A DNA stretch of 64,000 nt from Flavobacterium gilvum (GCF_001761465.1 NZ_CP017479.1:682001-746000), one strand, 5' to 3'. Numbered from the stretch's first letter, positions 28,377 through 38,110 are shown. Notes: a model not told the origin generated them from the letters alone. Numbers and translations: made by a program.

Positions 28377-29276
28377 ATGGATTTCAGAAAAAAAAGGCTC
28401 TCTACCGAGGAAGCCAAAAAAATTGATTTGACAACCTACCTTTCGTCACTGGGACACCAACCGGTAGAGATTAGAAATGTGGACTATTGGTATCGTTCCC
28501 CTTTACGGAACGAACAAGAACCTTCTTTTAAGGTAAACCAAAAATTGAATGTTTGGTTTGATCATGGACTGGGCAAAGGCGGGAATCTAATTGATTTCGG
28601 AATACTGTATCATAACTGTTCCGTTGGAGAACTTTTGCAAAAGCTAGACACTGATTTTTCTTTTCAACAGCTAACCTCTTTTGCTTCAAATAAAAACGTC
28701 GAAACGGAAAGTAAAATCAAAATCCTCGGAGATTTTCCGCTTACTTCCCCATCTCTTTTGGTATACCTTCAGGAAAGAAAAATCCCCATCGAAATTGCTG
28801 AGCAATTTTGCCGTGAAGTCCGTTATGAATTGAATAATAAAAACTATTTCGGAATCGGTTTCAAAAACGATTCGGGTGGTTATGAAATTCGCAATCCTTA
28901 TTTCAAAACAGGTTGTTCTCCAAAAGATATTACCACCATCAATAATGGTTCAGAAGAGGCCATCGTTTTTGAAGGATTCATAGACTTTTTATCCTTTAAG
29001 ACAACGACCAAAAACCTTCCCGAAAAGGGTCAGGATTTTGTTGTTTTAAATTCCGTTTCTTTCTTTGAAAGAGCACGCCCTTTTATGGAAAACCACAATC
29101 TAATTCGGCTTTATCTTGACCGCGATGCTACAGGTATAAATTGTACCCAGCGTGCACTTTCAATGAGTCCAAAATACCAAGATGAAAGCACGCTCTATAA
29201 AAATCACAAAGATTTTAATGACTGGATTATGAACCCTGAAACAGCTCCAAAAAAACGTTTGGGACGAAGAATGTAA
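28377..29276 (+). CDS. Toprim-domain, DnaG-like primase protein of mobilizable elements
   Basis: 299 residues. The N-terminal 100 residues resemble the CHC2 primase zinc finger region (YWYRSPLRNEQEPSFKV ... WFDHGLGKGGNLIDF) but lack the Cys ligands. The C-terminal Toprim domain shows the acidic AIVFEGFIDFLSF and LYLDRDATGINCTQ motifs. Such proteins sit beside mobilization genes in Bacteroidota and are thought to prime transferred or replicating DNA. It lies 64 bp after direct repeat A copy 2. Confidence 0.82.
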   Translation: MDFRKKRLSTEEAKKIDLTTYLSSLGHQPVEIRNVDYWYRSPLRNEQEPSFKVNQKLNVWFDHGLGKGGNLIDFGILYHNCSVGELLQKLDTDFSFQQLTSFASNKNVETESKIKILGDFPLTSPSLLVYLQERKIPIEIAEQFCREVRYELNNKNYFGIGFKNDSGGYEIRNPYFKTGCSPKDITTINNGSEEAIVFEGFIDFLSFKTTTKNLPEKGQDFVVLNSVSFFERARPFMENHNLIRLYLDRDATGINCTQRALSMSPKYQDESTLYKNHKDFNDWIMNPETAPKKRLGRRM

Positions 29277-29392
29277 AATACGCCCGCAACTTATTTAGCA
29301 TTTTTTGTGGACTACTCACTTTGGGTAGTTTTTTGAAAAATTGAAAGTCTTAAGAACTTTAAAAGCTAAAAGATTGCCACGTTCCTGCAATC

Positions 29393-29429
29393 GGCCAGAT
29401 GAACGGTTGTCGGACAACCGGATCTGGCC
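29393..29429 (+). other. Putative origin of transfer (oriT)
   Basis: Nested inverted repeats in locally GC-rich DNA: GGCCAGAT ... ATCTGGCC as the outer arms and GGTTGTC-G-GACAACC inside. It lies 106 bp before mobC and the relaxase, the usual place for oriT in mobilizable elements. The following GC-rich stretch up to about 29456 may contain the nick region. The 61-codon ORF across it is not considered real. Confidence 0.55.
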
Positions 29430-29534
29430 ACCCTATGCCTCGGAACTCGGCGGTGGAGAAACTGAAAAGAAAATAGGGTTTGAAGACATTGAAATGACTA
29501 ACATAAATTTTGAATTTAATGAGTAAAATGAAAG

Positions 29535-29930
29535 ATGATGGAAAGGGAAAATTCAAACAGAACACGCAAAATCACACTGCGACTGACACCCGAAGAATAC
29601 ACAAATATTGAACAGAAATGGAAAGCCAGTACTTGCCGTAAGTTGAGCGACTATGTTCGCAAACAGTTATTTAATAAACCCATTACAACCTATTACAGAA
29701 ATCAATCTTTGGATGATTTTATTGAAGAAATGGCTACACTTCGTAATGAACTTAGTGCCATTGGAAATAATGTAAATCAGGTTGTAAAAAAGATGCACAC
29801 CTTACAACAAATTCATGAATTTAGAATCTGGATTGTACGTTACGAATCGGAGAAAAAAAATCTTTTTAATAAGGTGGATGATATTCAAAATCACATTCAT
29901 AAAATCACGGACAAATGGTTACAATCATAA
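29535..29930 (+). CDS. mobC: MobC-like relaxosome accessory protein
   Basis: 131 residues. The N-terminal part (TRKITLRLTPEEYTNIEQKW ... LSDYVRKQLF) looks like a ribbon-helix-helix DNA-binding domain; the MobC signature region is LRNELSAIGNNVNQVVKKM near residue 75. It would bind oriT and help the relaxase. Its end overlaps the relaxase start by 16 bp, so both are translated together. Confidence 0.85.
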   Translation: MMERENSNRTRKITLRLTPEEYTNIEQKWKASTCRKLSDYVRKQLFNKPITTYYRNQSLDDFIEEMATLRNELSAIGNNVNQVVKKMHTLQQIHEFRIWIVRYESEKKNLFNKVDDIQNHIHKITDKWLQS

Positions 29931-31177
29931 AAACAAGCCATTCGATCCGCAGTATTTTAAACTATAACGAAAACAAAGTCAAAGCTGGCGTGGCTGATTG
30001 TATTGGTGTGGGTAATTACCCTGTTGATGTTGACAAAATCAGCGATGCGATGAAGCTAAGTCGTTTCACAAAACGACTTGAATTAAACGAAAATACCAAA
30101 CGGAATAGTGTTCATATTTCCCTGAATTTCGACCCATCAGAAAACCATACCAAAGAAAAACTGATCGCTATTGCCGACACCTATATGGAGAAAATTGGTT
30201 TCGGAAAACAACCTTATTTGGTGTACCAACATTACGATGCGGGACACCCACACATCCATGTGGTTTCCATAAATATAGAAAAAGATGGCAAGCGGATTGA
30301 CCTCCATCATTTGGGAATGCGAAAATCAGAACCGGCAAGAAAGGAAATTGAAGAAATCTTCGGATTGGTAAAAGCGGAAGGAAGAAAAAAGAAAGAGGAA
30401 TTTAATCTGAAACCTATTTCAATGGGCAAGGTCCTTTATGGAAAGATTGAATCCAAGAAAGCCTTAACCAATGTTTTAAATCAAGTTCTCAATGAATACA
30501 AATATTCCAGTCTTCCAGAACTTAATGCGGTGCTAAAACAATATAATGTCTTGGCTGACCGAGGCAGTGAGAATTCAAAAGTATTTTTGGCAAATGGGTT
30601 AGTATATAGAATATTGGACCAACAGGGAAAGCCAATTGGAGTTCCGATAAAGGCAAGTGACTTTTACTTTAAACCGACTTTAAAATTCCTGCGAGAAAAA
30701 TTTAAGGAAAATGAAATTAGAAGACCATTCGAAAAATCAAGGGTAAAAAACACCATTGATTTGGCTCTACTACGAGAACAGGTTCTGTCCGTAAACGAAC
30801 TGGCTAAGATGCTTGAAAAAGAAGGGATTCATACCGTTTTCAGAAGAAATTCAGAAGGTCTGCTTTACGGCATTACCTATATCGACTATACAACAAAAAA
30901 CGTTTTTAACGGGAGCAGTTTGGGGAAACAATACAGCGCAAAAGCCATTGAAGAGCGTTGTGGATTTATGATTGCTGGTGAAGAAAAAAGGAATCAGATG
31001 TATGAAAAACTTCCTTCTATAGAATTCTTGATTGATAAACTTGAAGATCAAAAAAATTTACTTTCCATTCCTGATTTAGTTAAAGTATTGGATATGCTTA
31101 TGCATGCTGAATATTCTCAAGATTATATACCGAATCAATTAAAAAACAAAAGAAAAAAGAAACAAAGAAGAATTTAA
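29915..31177 (+). CDS. mobB: Relaxase/mobilization nuclease, MOBP-like
   Basis: Nicks oriT and pilots the DNA strand. 420 residues; the histidine triad motif is YDAGHPHIHVVSINIEKDG near residue 110, and HISLNFDPSENH near residue 68 precedes it. A likely catalytic Tyr region lies in the N-terminal 30 residues (SILNYNENKV). The C-terminal half lacks recognisable domains and ends in a very basic tail (KNKRKKKQRR). Last gene of the element. Confidence 0.88.
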   Translation: MVTIIKTSHSIRSILNYNENKVKAGVADCIGVGNYPVDVDKISDAMKLSRFTKRLELNENTKRNSVHISLNFDPSENHTKEKLIAIADTYMEKIGFGKQPYLVYQHYDAGHPHIHVVSINIEKDGKRIDLHHLGMRKSEPARKEIEEIFGLVKAEGRKKKEEFNLKPISMGKVLYGKIESKKALTNVLNQVLNEYKYSSLPELNAVLKQYNVLADRGSENSKVFLANGLVYRILDQQGKPIGVPIKASDFYFKPTLKFLREKFKENEIRRPFEKSRVKNTIDLALLREQVLSVNELAKMLEKEGIHTVFRRNSEGLLYGITYIDYTTKNVFNGSSLGKQYSAKAIEERCGFMIAGEEKRNQMYEKLPSIEFLIDKLEDQKNLLSIPDLVKVLDMLMHAEYSQDYIPNQLKNKRKKKQRRI

Positions 31178-31231
31178 CATGATACAACTATGCTTTATTC
31201 ATTCTTAAAAAACACTATATTCACAACTATG

Positions 31232-31560
31232 TTATTTACCAACTACCAACAGTTTGGTTGGACTGATCACTTTGATAAGAAAACTTTCCCACTGTCCCTT
31301 TAAGGCCGAAACATTTGTTCCTTCTTGTTTTACCAGTGCGTCTACCGCTTCTGATTTCCCAAGAGTTCCTGCAATAATTATAGATGAGGAAGCTGTTTTG
31401 TTCCCTATCTGCATTGATTTTCCTGAAACTAATGCTACATCTCTAGTGAATGCTTCTGCTGCAAGTGATACCACTTCAGCATCTTTCTCATCAACTATAA
31501 TGGTTGAAACTGACGTTTTGTTAAACAGCTGAAATGAACCACTACTTTGATGTTCAGATA
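31232..31560 (-). pseudogene. Truncated GH115 (alpha-glucuronidase) remnant
   Basis: About 105 codons open without start: SSGSFQLFNKTSVSTIIVDE, then VVSLAAEAFTRDVALVSGK, IIIAGTLGKSEAVDAL and LKGQWESFLIKVI, ending LLVVGK-stop. This matches the N-terminal domain of GH115 xylan alpha-1,2-glucuronidases (usually over 800 residues). The signal peptide and the whole catalytic part are missing. It lies just after the esterase stop on the same strand, and just outside the mobile element's right end. Confidence 0.7.
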
Positions 31561-31563
31561 TCT

Positions 31564-32346
31564 TTAGTGGTGAACTTGTTGTAACTGAAGCATTGCTTCG
31601 GCATAACGCTTTCCCAATTCTCTTGCCGACGCACTGTTAAAATGAAGACCATCTCCTTTATGTTGTAATCCATCGGCCGAAACAACCAATGTATTATTCA
31701 CCTGCTGTGGTAAACGATTGACTTCTTTATTGATGAAATTTTGCTTGTTGAAATATCCAATCTCACCTGCAACAAAGGGCAGGTTTGGCATATTAAGATC
31801 ATTTCTTAAACGATTGACCAATGCAACGAGTTTGTCTAAATAAACTGCGCTGTTTATTGAATCATTATCTGATTCACCCTGATGCCAGAGAATACCTTTC
31901 AATACACCTGTTTGCATGGCAATCTTTACACGTTTAATGGCATCATCGTAAGGATGTGCATTTAAATAACTGGCACCGGGTTCCCATACTTTAATAGGCG
32001 AACCTCCCCAAGCGCAAGGAACAAGTGCAATTTTAATTTTATTATTATTTCCTTTTATAGCTTTTGCAAAACTAATGGCAGGCCCTACACCAGCATCTTT
32101 AGGCTTATCGAAATGAACAGGATCGGTTGCAGGTACCCAGTGATTTTGTGAATCGAGCATAATAATTTGAGGATCGATAACTTTACTTTCAGCATCTATC
32201 GCTCCCCTGCCTGCCATATTCGATTGACCTATTAGCAGGTAGACCTGCGTATTTCTGTCTACTCTATTTTGAGCTTGAGATTTCCAACAAGCGGTGCTAA
32301 AAACCATAAAAAAAACAACACTTACTAACTTGATTCTTTTCTTCAT
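31564..32346 (-). CDS. SASA/CE6-type carbohydrate acetylesterase
   Basis: Secreted SGNH-fold esterase, 260 residues. The signal peptide has a possible lipobox (FSTAC, Cys20), so it may be a lipoprotein. The nucleophile Ser is in LLIGQSNMAGRG, the oxyanion/Glu motif is ILWHQGESDND, and the Asp/His pair is in GDGLHFNSASARELGKRYA. Such enzymes remove acetyl groups from xylan or sialic acids. The adjacent GH115 remnant favours acetyl-xylan as the former substrate. Confidence 0.85.
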   Translation of the reverse strand: MKKRIKLVSVVFFMVFSTACWKSQAQNRVDRNTQVYLLIGQSNMAGRGAIDAESKVIDPQIIMLDSQNHWVPATDPVHFDKPKDAGVGPAISFAKAIKGNNNKIKIALVPCAWGGSPIKVWEPGASYLNAHPYDDAIKRVKIAMQTGVLKGILWHQGESDNDSINSAVYLDKLVALVNRLRNDLNMPNLPFVAGEIGYFNKQNFINKEVNRLPQQVNNTLVVSADGLQHKGDGLHFNSASARELGKRYAEAMLQLQQVHH

Positions 32347-32802
32347 ATAACTGAGTTTAGATTTTCATCATCAACTACTTTTTTTTCTAATCCATTAATT
32401 CCTATCTTACTAATCGCATTTTTCAACAAAAACCGTCCTCTTTCATATCAATTAGTTTTCAAATATAAATAAAATATTATCCCTTGTTAATATCAGAAAG
32501 ATTTAATAAACTTCATTTCCACTAGCAAATCTTTCAAAAGAAACAATAACACCTTTTAGAAATATAAAAATAGTTTTTTAGTTTAACCATGCCGTCTCCA
32601 CAACTAGAGAAAGAAAAGACAGGATTATTTTATGCGTCTAAACGGCATTGTCTCAAAAAAATTAACATTCTTGTTGGCAAATTCACGAGTTTTACAGAGT
32701 TTTGCACAATAGGATGCAAAATGAATTTATCCATATTTTATTTAAAAATAAAATCTAAAAAAGTCATTCCACAATTATTTCATAAATTATTACCTTAATA
32801 GA
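32347..32802. other. Divergent intergenic region, esterase/GH3
   Basis: 456 bp of AT-rich DNA. TATATTTG on the minus strand (32467-32460) is a plausible -7 box for the esterase. A 70-codon ORF (32589-32798) has no recognisable features and is not called. No repeat or RNA is evident. Confidence 0.45.
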
Positions 32803-35433
32803 ATGAATAAAAGAAACCTTTTTCGTCTGGCAACACTTTTTTTACTTTTTTCAATTGTCTCCAATGCCCAAAACACAGAAAAAAAATATCTTTTTCAGAA
32901 TCCCAAATTAAGTTTCGAAGAAAGAGTGAATGACCTTGTAAGTCAATTAACTCTTGAAGAAAAAGTAGCACAAATGCTCAATGCTGCCCCAGCCATTCCA
33001 AGACTTGGAATTCCAGCTTACAATTGGTGGAATGAAACCCTTCATGGTGTGGCAAGAACACCGTTTAGAGTGACGGTTTATCCTCAGGCAATAGCCATGG
33101 CAGCAACATTCGATAAGAGTTCACTTTTCAAAATGGCCGATTATTCGGCACTGGAAGGCAGAGTAATTTACAATAAAGCTGTTGCCTTGGGACGTACCAA
33201 AGAGGGGTATCTGGGACTTACCTATTGGACTCCCAACATTAACATTTTTAGGGACCCCCGTTGGGGACGCGGGCAGGAAACTTACGGAGAAGATCCGTAC
33301 TTAACCGCAATGCTGGGCGACTCTTTTGTAAAAGGGCTACAGGGTGACGACCCAAAATATTTAAAAGCAGCAGCCTGTGCCAAACATTATGCGGTTCATA
33401 GCGGCCCCGAACCTTTACGACATACTTTTAATACCGATGTAAGTGCATACGATCTTTGGGATACCTATTTACCGGCATTCCAAAAATTGGTAGTCGATTC
33501 AAAAGTAGCTGGAGTTATGTGTGCTTATAATGCTTTTAGAACGCAACCTTGTTGTGCCAATGACGAACTTATGACAAATATACTGCGCAAACAATGGAAC
33601 TTTAAAGGTTATGTTACTTCTGATTGTCAGGCTATCGATGATTTCTTTAAAACCCACAAAACCCACCCGGATGCAGAATCTGCCTCTGCAGATGCTGTTT
33701 TTCATGGAACCGATTTGGATTGTGGCAATGTTGCTTACAGAGCATTGGTTCAAGCCGTAAAAGATGGCAAAATTCCGGAATCTCAAATCGATATTTCGGT
33801 TAAACGCCTTTTTATGATTCGGTTCCAATTGGGAATGTTTGACCCGGTTTTAATGGTAAAATATGCCCAAACACCAGAATCTGTATTAGAAAATAATGAG
33901 CACAAAGCTCATGCCCTAAAAATGGCGCAACAGTCAATTGTATTGCTTAAAAACGAAAACAATACATTGCCTTTGAACAAAAAAATCAAAAAAATTGTGG
34001 TTCTTGGCCCAAATGCCGATAATCCAATTTCAATTTTAGGAAATTACAATGGTACGCCAAGCAAACTTAGCACTGTTCTTGATGGAATTAAAGAAAAAGT
34101 AGGTAAAAACACAGAAGTCGTTTATGAGAAAGCCGTCAATTTTACAAACGACACCTTATTGGTTTACACTGCCGTAAAAGACCAATTTTCTTTTGAAGGA
34201 AAACCGGGTTTTAAAGCCGAATATTTCAATAATACAAACCTTAGCGGCTCACCTGAAGCCGTACGAACCGAAACGGAATTGGATCATTTTTGGCAAGAAG
34301 GCGAAAAAGTTATTGGCCAAATTAATGCCAATAACTTCTCTGCCCGTTACACAACCGACTTTAAAGCTACTACTGACGGTACTATCACTTTTGAACTTTC
34401 TGCCGATGACGGTTATCGTTTTTTTGTTAATGGAAAACAAGTCATAGATACTTGGAGAAGAAATCGATGGGGAAGCAAAACATACAAATTGGAAACCAAG
34501 AAAAATTCGGTTTACAATTTGGTGGTCGAATATTGGCAAGGAGAAGGAAAAGCGAACATCAAATTGGCCACCGGAAATTTGGTTCGCTCCGATTTTAATG
34601 CAATTCTAAACCGTAATAAAGATGCTGATGCTTTCGTATTTGTTGGTGGTATTTCACCACAACTTGAAGGTGAAGAAATGAAAGTGAATTACCCTGGATT
34701 TAATGGAGGCGACCGCACTTCGATCATGTTACCAGCTGTGCAAACAGAATTTATGAAAGCATTAAACACTACTGGAAAGCCAGTTGTTTTCGTTATGATG
34801 ACTGGAAGTGCCATTGCGATTCCTTGGGAAGCCGCACATGTTCCTGCGATACTAAACGCTTGGTATGGTGGACAAGCCGCAGGAACCGCCATAGCCGATG
34901 TTCTTTTCGGCGATTATAATCCAGCTGGTCGTTTACCTGTCACTTTCTACAAAAGCGATAGTGATCTCCCTCCTTTTGTTGATTATACAATGGAAAACAG
35001 AACCTATCGTTACTTCAAAGGACAACCTCTATTTGGTTTTGGTTACGGATTGAGTTACACCACCTTCAATTACGACCAAATGAATGTACCCGAATCAGCT
35101 CCAAAAGGCAAAGAAATTACGGCCTCTGTAAGAGTTACAAATACCGGTAAAACTTTCGGAGAAGAAGTCGTACAACTTTACATCACCAATCCCGATAAAT
35201 CAATTAAAACCCCATTAAAAGCATTAAAAGGTTTTACTAGAATAAGCCTAAAATCGGGAGAAAGCAAAATAGTATCGTTCCCGCTTACGCCAAATGATCT
35301 CTCTTATATCAATTCAAATGGTGAACTCACTCAGTTCCAAGGTAAAATTGATGTAAGCATCGGCGGAAGCCAACCTGATGAAGCTTTAAAAACAAGTGGA
35401 AACATCGTCAAAAAAAGCATCAAACTGTTTTAA
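32803..35433 (+). CDS. GH3 beta-xylosidase/beta-glucosidase with PA14 insert
   Basis: Secreted exo-glycosidase of 876 residues; signal peptide ends near IVSNAQ. The GH3 N-terminal barrel shows RWGRGQETYGEDPYL and CAKHYAVHSGPE; the nucleophile Asp is in YVTSDCQAIDDF near residue 275. A PA14-type carbohydrate-binding domain is inserted around 455-600 (FSADDGYRFFVNGKQVIDTW-like). A fibronectin-III-like domain closes the protein (VRVTNTGKTFGEEVVQLY). The order and ETLHGVAR motif fit the beta-xylosidase branch. It is the only plus-strand enzyme gene of the locus. Confidence 0.88.
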   Translation: MNKRNLFRLATLFLLFSIVSNAQNTEKKYLFQNPKLSFEERVNDLVSQLTLEEKVAQMLNAAPAIPRLGIPAYNWWNETLHGVARTPFRVTVYPQAIAMAATFDKSSLFKMADYSALEGRVIYNKAVALGRTKEGYLGLTYWTPNINIFRDPRWGRGQETYGEDPYLTAMLGDSFVKGLQGDDPKYLKAAACAKHYAVHSGPEPLRHTFNTDVSAYDLWDTYLPAFQKLVVDSKVAGVMCAYNAFRTQPCCANDELMTNILRKQWNFKGYVTSDCQAIDDFFKTHKTHPDAESASADAVFHGTDLDCGNVAYRALVQAVKDGKIPESQIDISVKRLFMIRFQLGMFDPVLMVKYAQTPESVLENNEHKAHALKMAQQSIVLLKNENNTLPLNKKIKKIVVLGPNADNPISILGNYNGTPSKLSTVLDGIKEKVGKNTEVVYEKAVNFTNDTLLVYTAVKDQFSFEGKPGFKAEYFNNTNLSGSPEAVRTETELDHFWQEGEKVIGQINANNFSARYTTDFKATTDGTITFELSADDGYRFFVNGKQVIDTWRRNRWGSKTYKLETKKNSVYNLVVEYWQGEGKANIKLATGNLVRSDFNAILNRNKDADAFVFVGGISPQLEGEEMKVNYPGFNGGDRTSIMLPAVQTEFMKALNTTGKPVVFVMMTGSAIAIPWEAAHVPAILNAWYGGQAAGTAIADVLFGDYNPAGRLPVTFYKSDSDLPPFVDYTMENRTYRYFKGQPLFGFGYGLSYTTFNYDQMNVPESAPKGKEITASVRVTNTGKTFGEEVVQLYITNPDKSIKTPLKALKGFTRISLKSGESKIVSFPLTPNDLSYINSNGELTQFQGKIDVSIGGSQPDEALKTSGNIVKKSIKLF

Positions 35434-35833
35434 ACTATTTAATGTAATATCTTAAAAGAATCTTCAATCAAATAATTACAACTAAAATATCATCTATTAA
35501 ACAAAAAATTGATACAATTTTGTCTTTACAAAGTATTGGTTCTATTTATTAGTTCGCAAAACAAATTTATCGAAACCTTTGCAATCTTTTTTATTATAGT
35601 CAAACTAGCAACTTGAATTAATTAATAAAATATAAAAGCATCGTATTATTCTTTTTTAAGTATTTAAGCTATTTTCAATTACAGCAAAAATTCATTAAAC
35701 AGTGATTTCTGCATTATTACGAATTCCCATTCACTTTTGGACAATCCATCTAGGTATGCGTGCTGAATTTAAGTCGATGCTGTTCCATTTGTTTTAATAT
35801 TGGTTCTGGATTGCAGGTTTCTGTCTAATTCTA
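35434..35833. other. Intergenic region between convergent GH3 genes, with a possible gene relic
   Basis: 400 bp. On the minus strand 35825-35690, one frame reads NPEPILKQMEQHRLKFSTH and, after a frame change, LDGLSKSEWEFVIMQKSLFN. The composition looks like former coding sequence, but I cannot assign a family. The rest is AT-rich without a clear terminator. Confidence 0.3.
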
Positions 35834-38110
35834 TTAAAATGTTAATTTGAAAGTTTCAGTCAATCCGTGTAAACAATCGCTTCCTACCTTGACACTATAC
35901 GACCCTGAACCGACTTCAGGTTTTAATTCTTCATTTAAAAATGATAAATCTTTAGCTTCCAAAATAAGTTCAACGCTTTTCGTTTCTTTAGATTCAAGGT
36001 GAATACGGGAAAACCCCTTCAAACGTTGATTAGGCTGAGTAATACGACAAAGATTATTTGACAAATAAAGCTGTACTACTTCATCTCCGCCAAGAGCACC
36101 AGTATTGGTAACATCAACTTTTACTTTTACCCTTACTCCGTCCTTGCTTTTCTCAGGTGTACATTTCAAATTAGAATAGCTGAAAGTTGTGTAAGATAAT
36201 CCAAATCCAAATGGAAATTGGGGTATATAGCGATCGTCATTTGCTGGTAATTCGGCATAACCCCCTTCACGACCATAAGGTCTGTAATCATACGTCAGTG
36301 GAGCTTGACCGGTAAACATAGGGAAAGTTATTGGAAGTTTTCCGGATGGGTTACATTTCCCTGTCAATACCTCTGCAATAGCGTTTCCTCCTTCTTCTCC
36401 CGGATAGAACGCCATTACAACACCTTTCACTTTTTTAATCCAACGGTTCATCACCACCGGTCTTCCGTCTAAGAGCACCACCACAACAGGTTTTCCGGTC
36501 TCTGTAACTTTCTCAATCAAAAGCTCTTGCTGCCCCATTAGTTCCAAAGTTGCTCGCTCACTGCCTTCTCCCCCTGTTACTCCATAAGCCCCTCCCATGA
36601 ATAGTACACAAATATCTGATTCGTTGGCTATCTTCACAGCTTCATCTATTCCACTTGTGTCTTCACCAACAAGTCCACATCCTTTAGCGTATTTAACAAC
36701 TACCTCTTTTCCCAGGTAATTTTTTAAAGCTGTCAAAGGCGTATTTCCTTTTACGTCAGCAGCAGAATATCCCCCAACTGAAAGCTTATCTGCATTTGGA
36801 CCAATTACGGCTATTTTTTTCAGATTTGAATTTAGAGGCAACACCGATTCGTTATTTTTCAATAACACAATTGATTGACGGGCTGCGGTTAACGCAAGTT
36901 TTCTATGATCAGGAGCATCAGCAATACGTTCCGTTTCTTTTAAGTCTCCATAAGCATTCTCAAATAAACCGAGTCTGAATTTCAAGCGTAACATACGACG
37001 CACACTCTCATCTAAAACTTCTGTACTAAGGCATCCTTCTTTTACTTCACCTATAAGCTCTTTATAGTAGTTAACACGAGGCAAATCTACATCCAGTCCT
37101 GCCTTTAAACATAAGGCTGCCGCTTCTCCCTTTGTAGCCGCATGCTTATGCCTAAGATGAACATAATTAACAGATGAAGCATCCGAAACTACAATTCCCT
37201 GGAATCCCCACTCTTTTCTGAGAACATCGGTCAACAACCACGGATTTGCAGTACAGGCCACACCATTGATTGCATTATATGCGGTCATAATACCCAATGC
37301 ACCAGCCTCCTTGACTGCTGCTTCATAAGGAACTAGGTGAGTTTCCCTAAGCTCTCGCTCGGAAATAGTTACATTAACGCCTTCACGCCCACCATCTCCA
37401 ACATAATTAGCCAAAAAATGTTTTGGGGTACAAATAACTCCATTCGACTGCACACCACGTATAAAAGCGACACCCATTCGCGAAGCTAAATAAGGATCTT
37501 CACCAAAAGTTTCTTCAACCCTACCATGGCGAGGTTCCCTACCAAGATCCAGCACCGGTGTTAATAGTTGTCTTACCCCATAACTATGTGTCTCCTTACC
37601 GATAGCATTTGCAATTTCCTCCATAAGAGCAGGATTAAATGTTGCAGCCATCGCAATAGACTGCGGAAAGCAAGACATCCCTTTCACAGCCAACCCATGT
37701 AAACCCGCATTCGTTACCATCAAGGGAACTCCTAACCGTGTTTTTTCCTTAGCGTGTTTTTGAAGCATATTAATCATATCAACACCTATTTGCATATCCA
37801 GATCTGACGGTAGGCGTGCAATCGATCCTACACTATTAGCCTCAAAATCACTGGCAATCTTTGCCCCTTCTTTTTTGAAAATATCCATTCCGCTAAGGCC
37901 GGCATTTTCTGCTATATTTTTTCCCGCACCAAAACACATCATATTAAGCTGATAGACTTTTTCCTCAAGTGTCATCTTGGCAAGAAGGTCATTTACTTTT
38001 TTCTCAATTGACTCACTTTGCGGGATTATCATTGATTTTTTAGACATTTGTGCATTTATTGTTCCAAATAGCAATGCAATAAAAAGCACACAATAAATTC
38101 TTTTTTTCAT
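35834..38110 (-). CDS. GH3 beta-glycosidase
   Basis: Secreted, 758 residues, BglX-like layout: signal peptide (ALLFGTINAQ), GH3 barrel with REPRHGRVEETFGEDPYL and CTPKHFLANYVG, nucleophile Asp in IVVSDASSVNYVH near residue 310, C-terminal alpha/beta domain with VIGPNADKLSVGGYS and a GGEGSERATLEL region, and a fibronectin-III-like end (VDVTNTGALGGDEVVQLY). It is a clear paralogue of the GH3 at 52771-55080. Exact specificity (glucose, xylose, galactose) is not readable. Confidence 0.9.
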   Translation of the reverse strand: MKKRIYCVLFIALLFGTINAQMSKKSMIIPQSESIEKKVNDLLAKMTLEEKVYQLNMMCFGAGKNIAENAGLSGMDIFKKEGAKIASDFEANSVGSIARLPSDLDMQIGVDMINMLQKHAKEKTRLGVPLMVTNAGLHGLAVKGMSCFPQSIAMAATFNPALMEEIANAIGKETHSYGVRQLLTPVLDLGREPRHGRVEETFGEDPYLASRMGVAFIRGVQSNGVICTPKHFLANYVGDGGREGVNVTISERELRETHLVPYEAAVKEAGALGIMTAYNAINGVACTANPWLLTDVLRKEWGFQGIVVSDASSVNYVHLRHKHAATKGEAAALCLKAGLDVDLPRVNYYKELIGEVKEGCLSTEVLDESVRRMLRLKFRLGLFENAYGDLKETERIADAPDHRKLALTAARQSIVLLKNNESVLPLNSNLKKIAVIGPNADKLSVGGYSAADVKGNTPLTALKNYLGKEVVVKYAKGCGLVGEDTSGIDEAVKIANESDICVLFMGGAYGVTGGEGSERATLELMGQQELLIEKVTETGKPVVVVLLDGRPVVMNRWIKKVKGVVMAFYPGEEGGNAIAEVLTGKCNPSGKLPITFPMFTGQAPLTYDYRPYGREGGYAELPANDDRYIPQFPFGFGLSYTTFSYSNLKCTPEKSKDGVRVKVKVDVTNTGALGGDEVVQLYLSNNLCRITQPNQRLKGFSRIHLESKETKSVELILEAKDLSFLNEELKPEVGSGSYSVKVGSDCLHGLTETFKLTF

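Larger units (their letters stand above)
25728..31206. mobile_element. Integrative mobilizable element at tRNA-Asn (approximate borders)
   Basis: A compact module of about 5.5 kb: large serine recombinase, accessory ORF, XRE regulator, Toprim/primase-like protein, oriT-like site, MobC and relaxase. No type IV secretion genes are present, so it would be mobilizable, not self-transmissible. The left border is at tRNA-Asn copy 2 or its terminator. The right border must lie between the relaxase stop (31177) and the GH115 relic (31232). The octamer TCATTCTT occurs at both ends (25742-25749 and 31199-31206) and is a weak core-site candidate. Confidence 0.75.

Noticed and set aside
29341..29526. 61-codon ORF before mobC
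   Set aside because: It is encoded across the oriT-like inverted repeat and has no protein-like conservation visible.
32589..32798. 69-codon ORF before the GH3 gene
   Set aside because: No signal peptide, domain or promoter support; it ends just before the GH3 start in AT-rich DNA.
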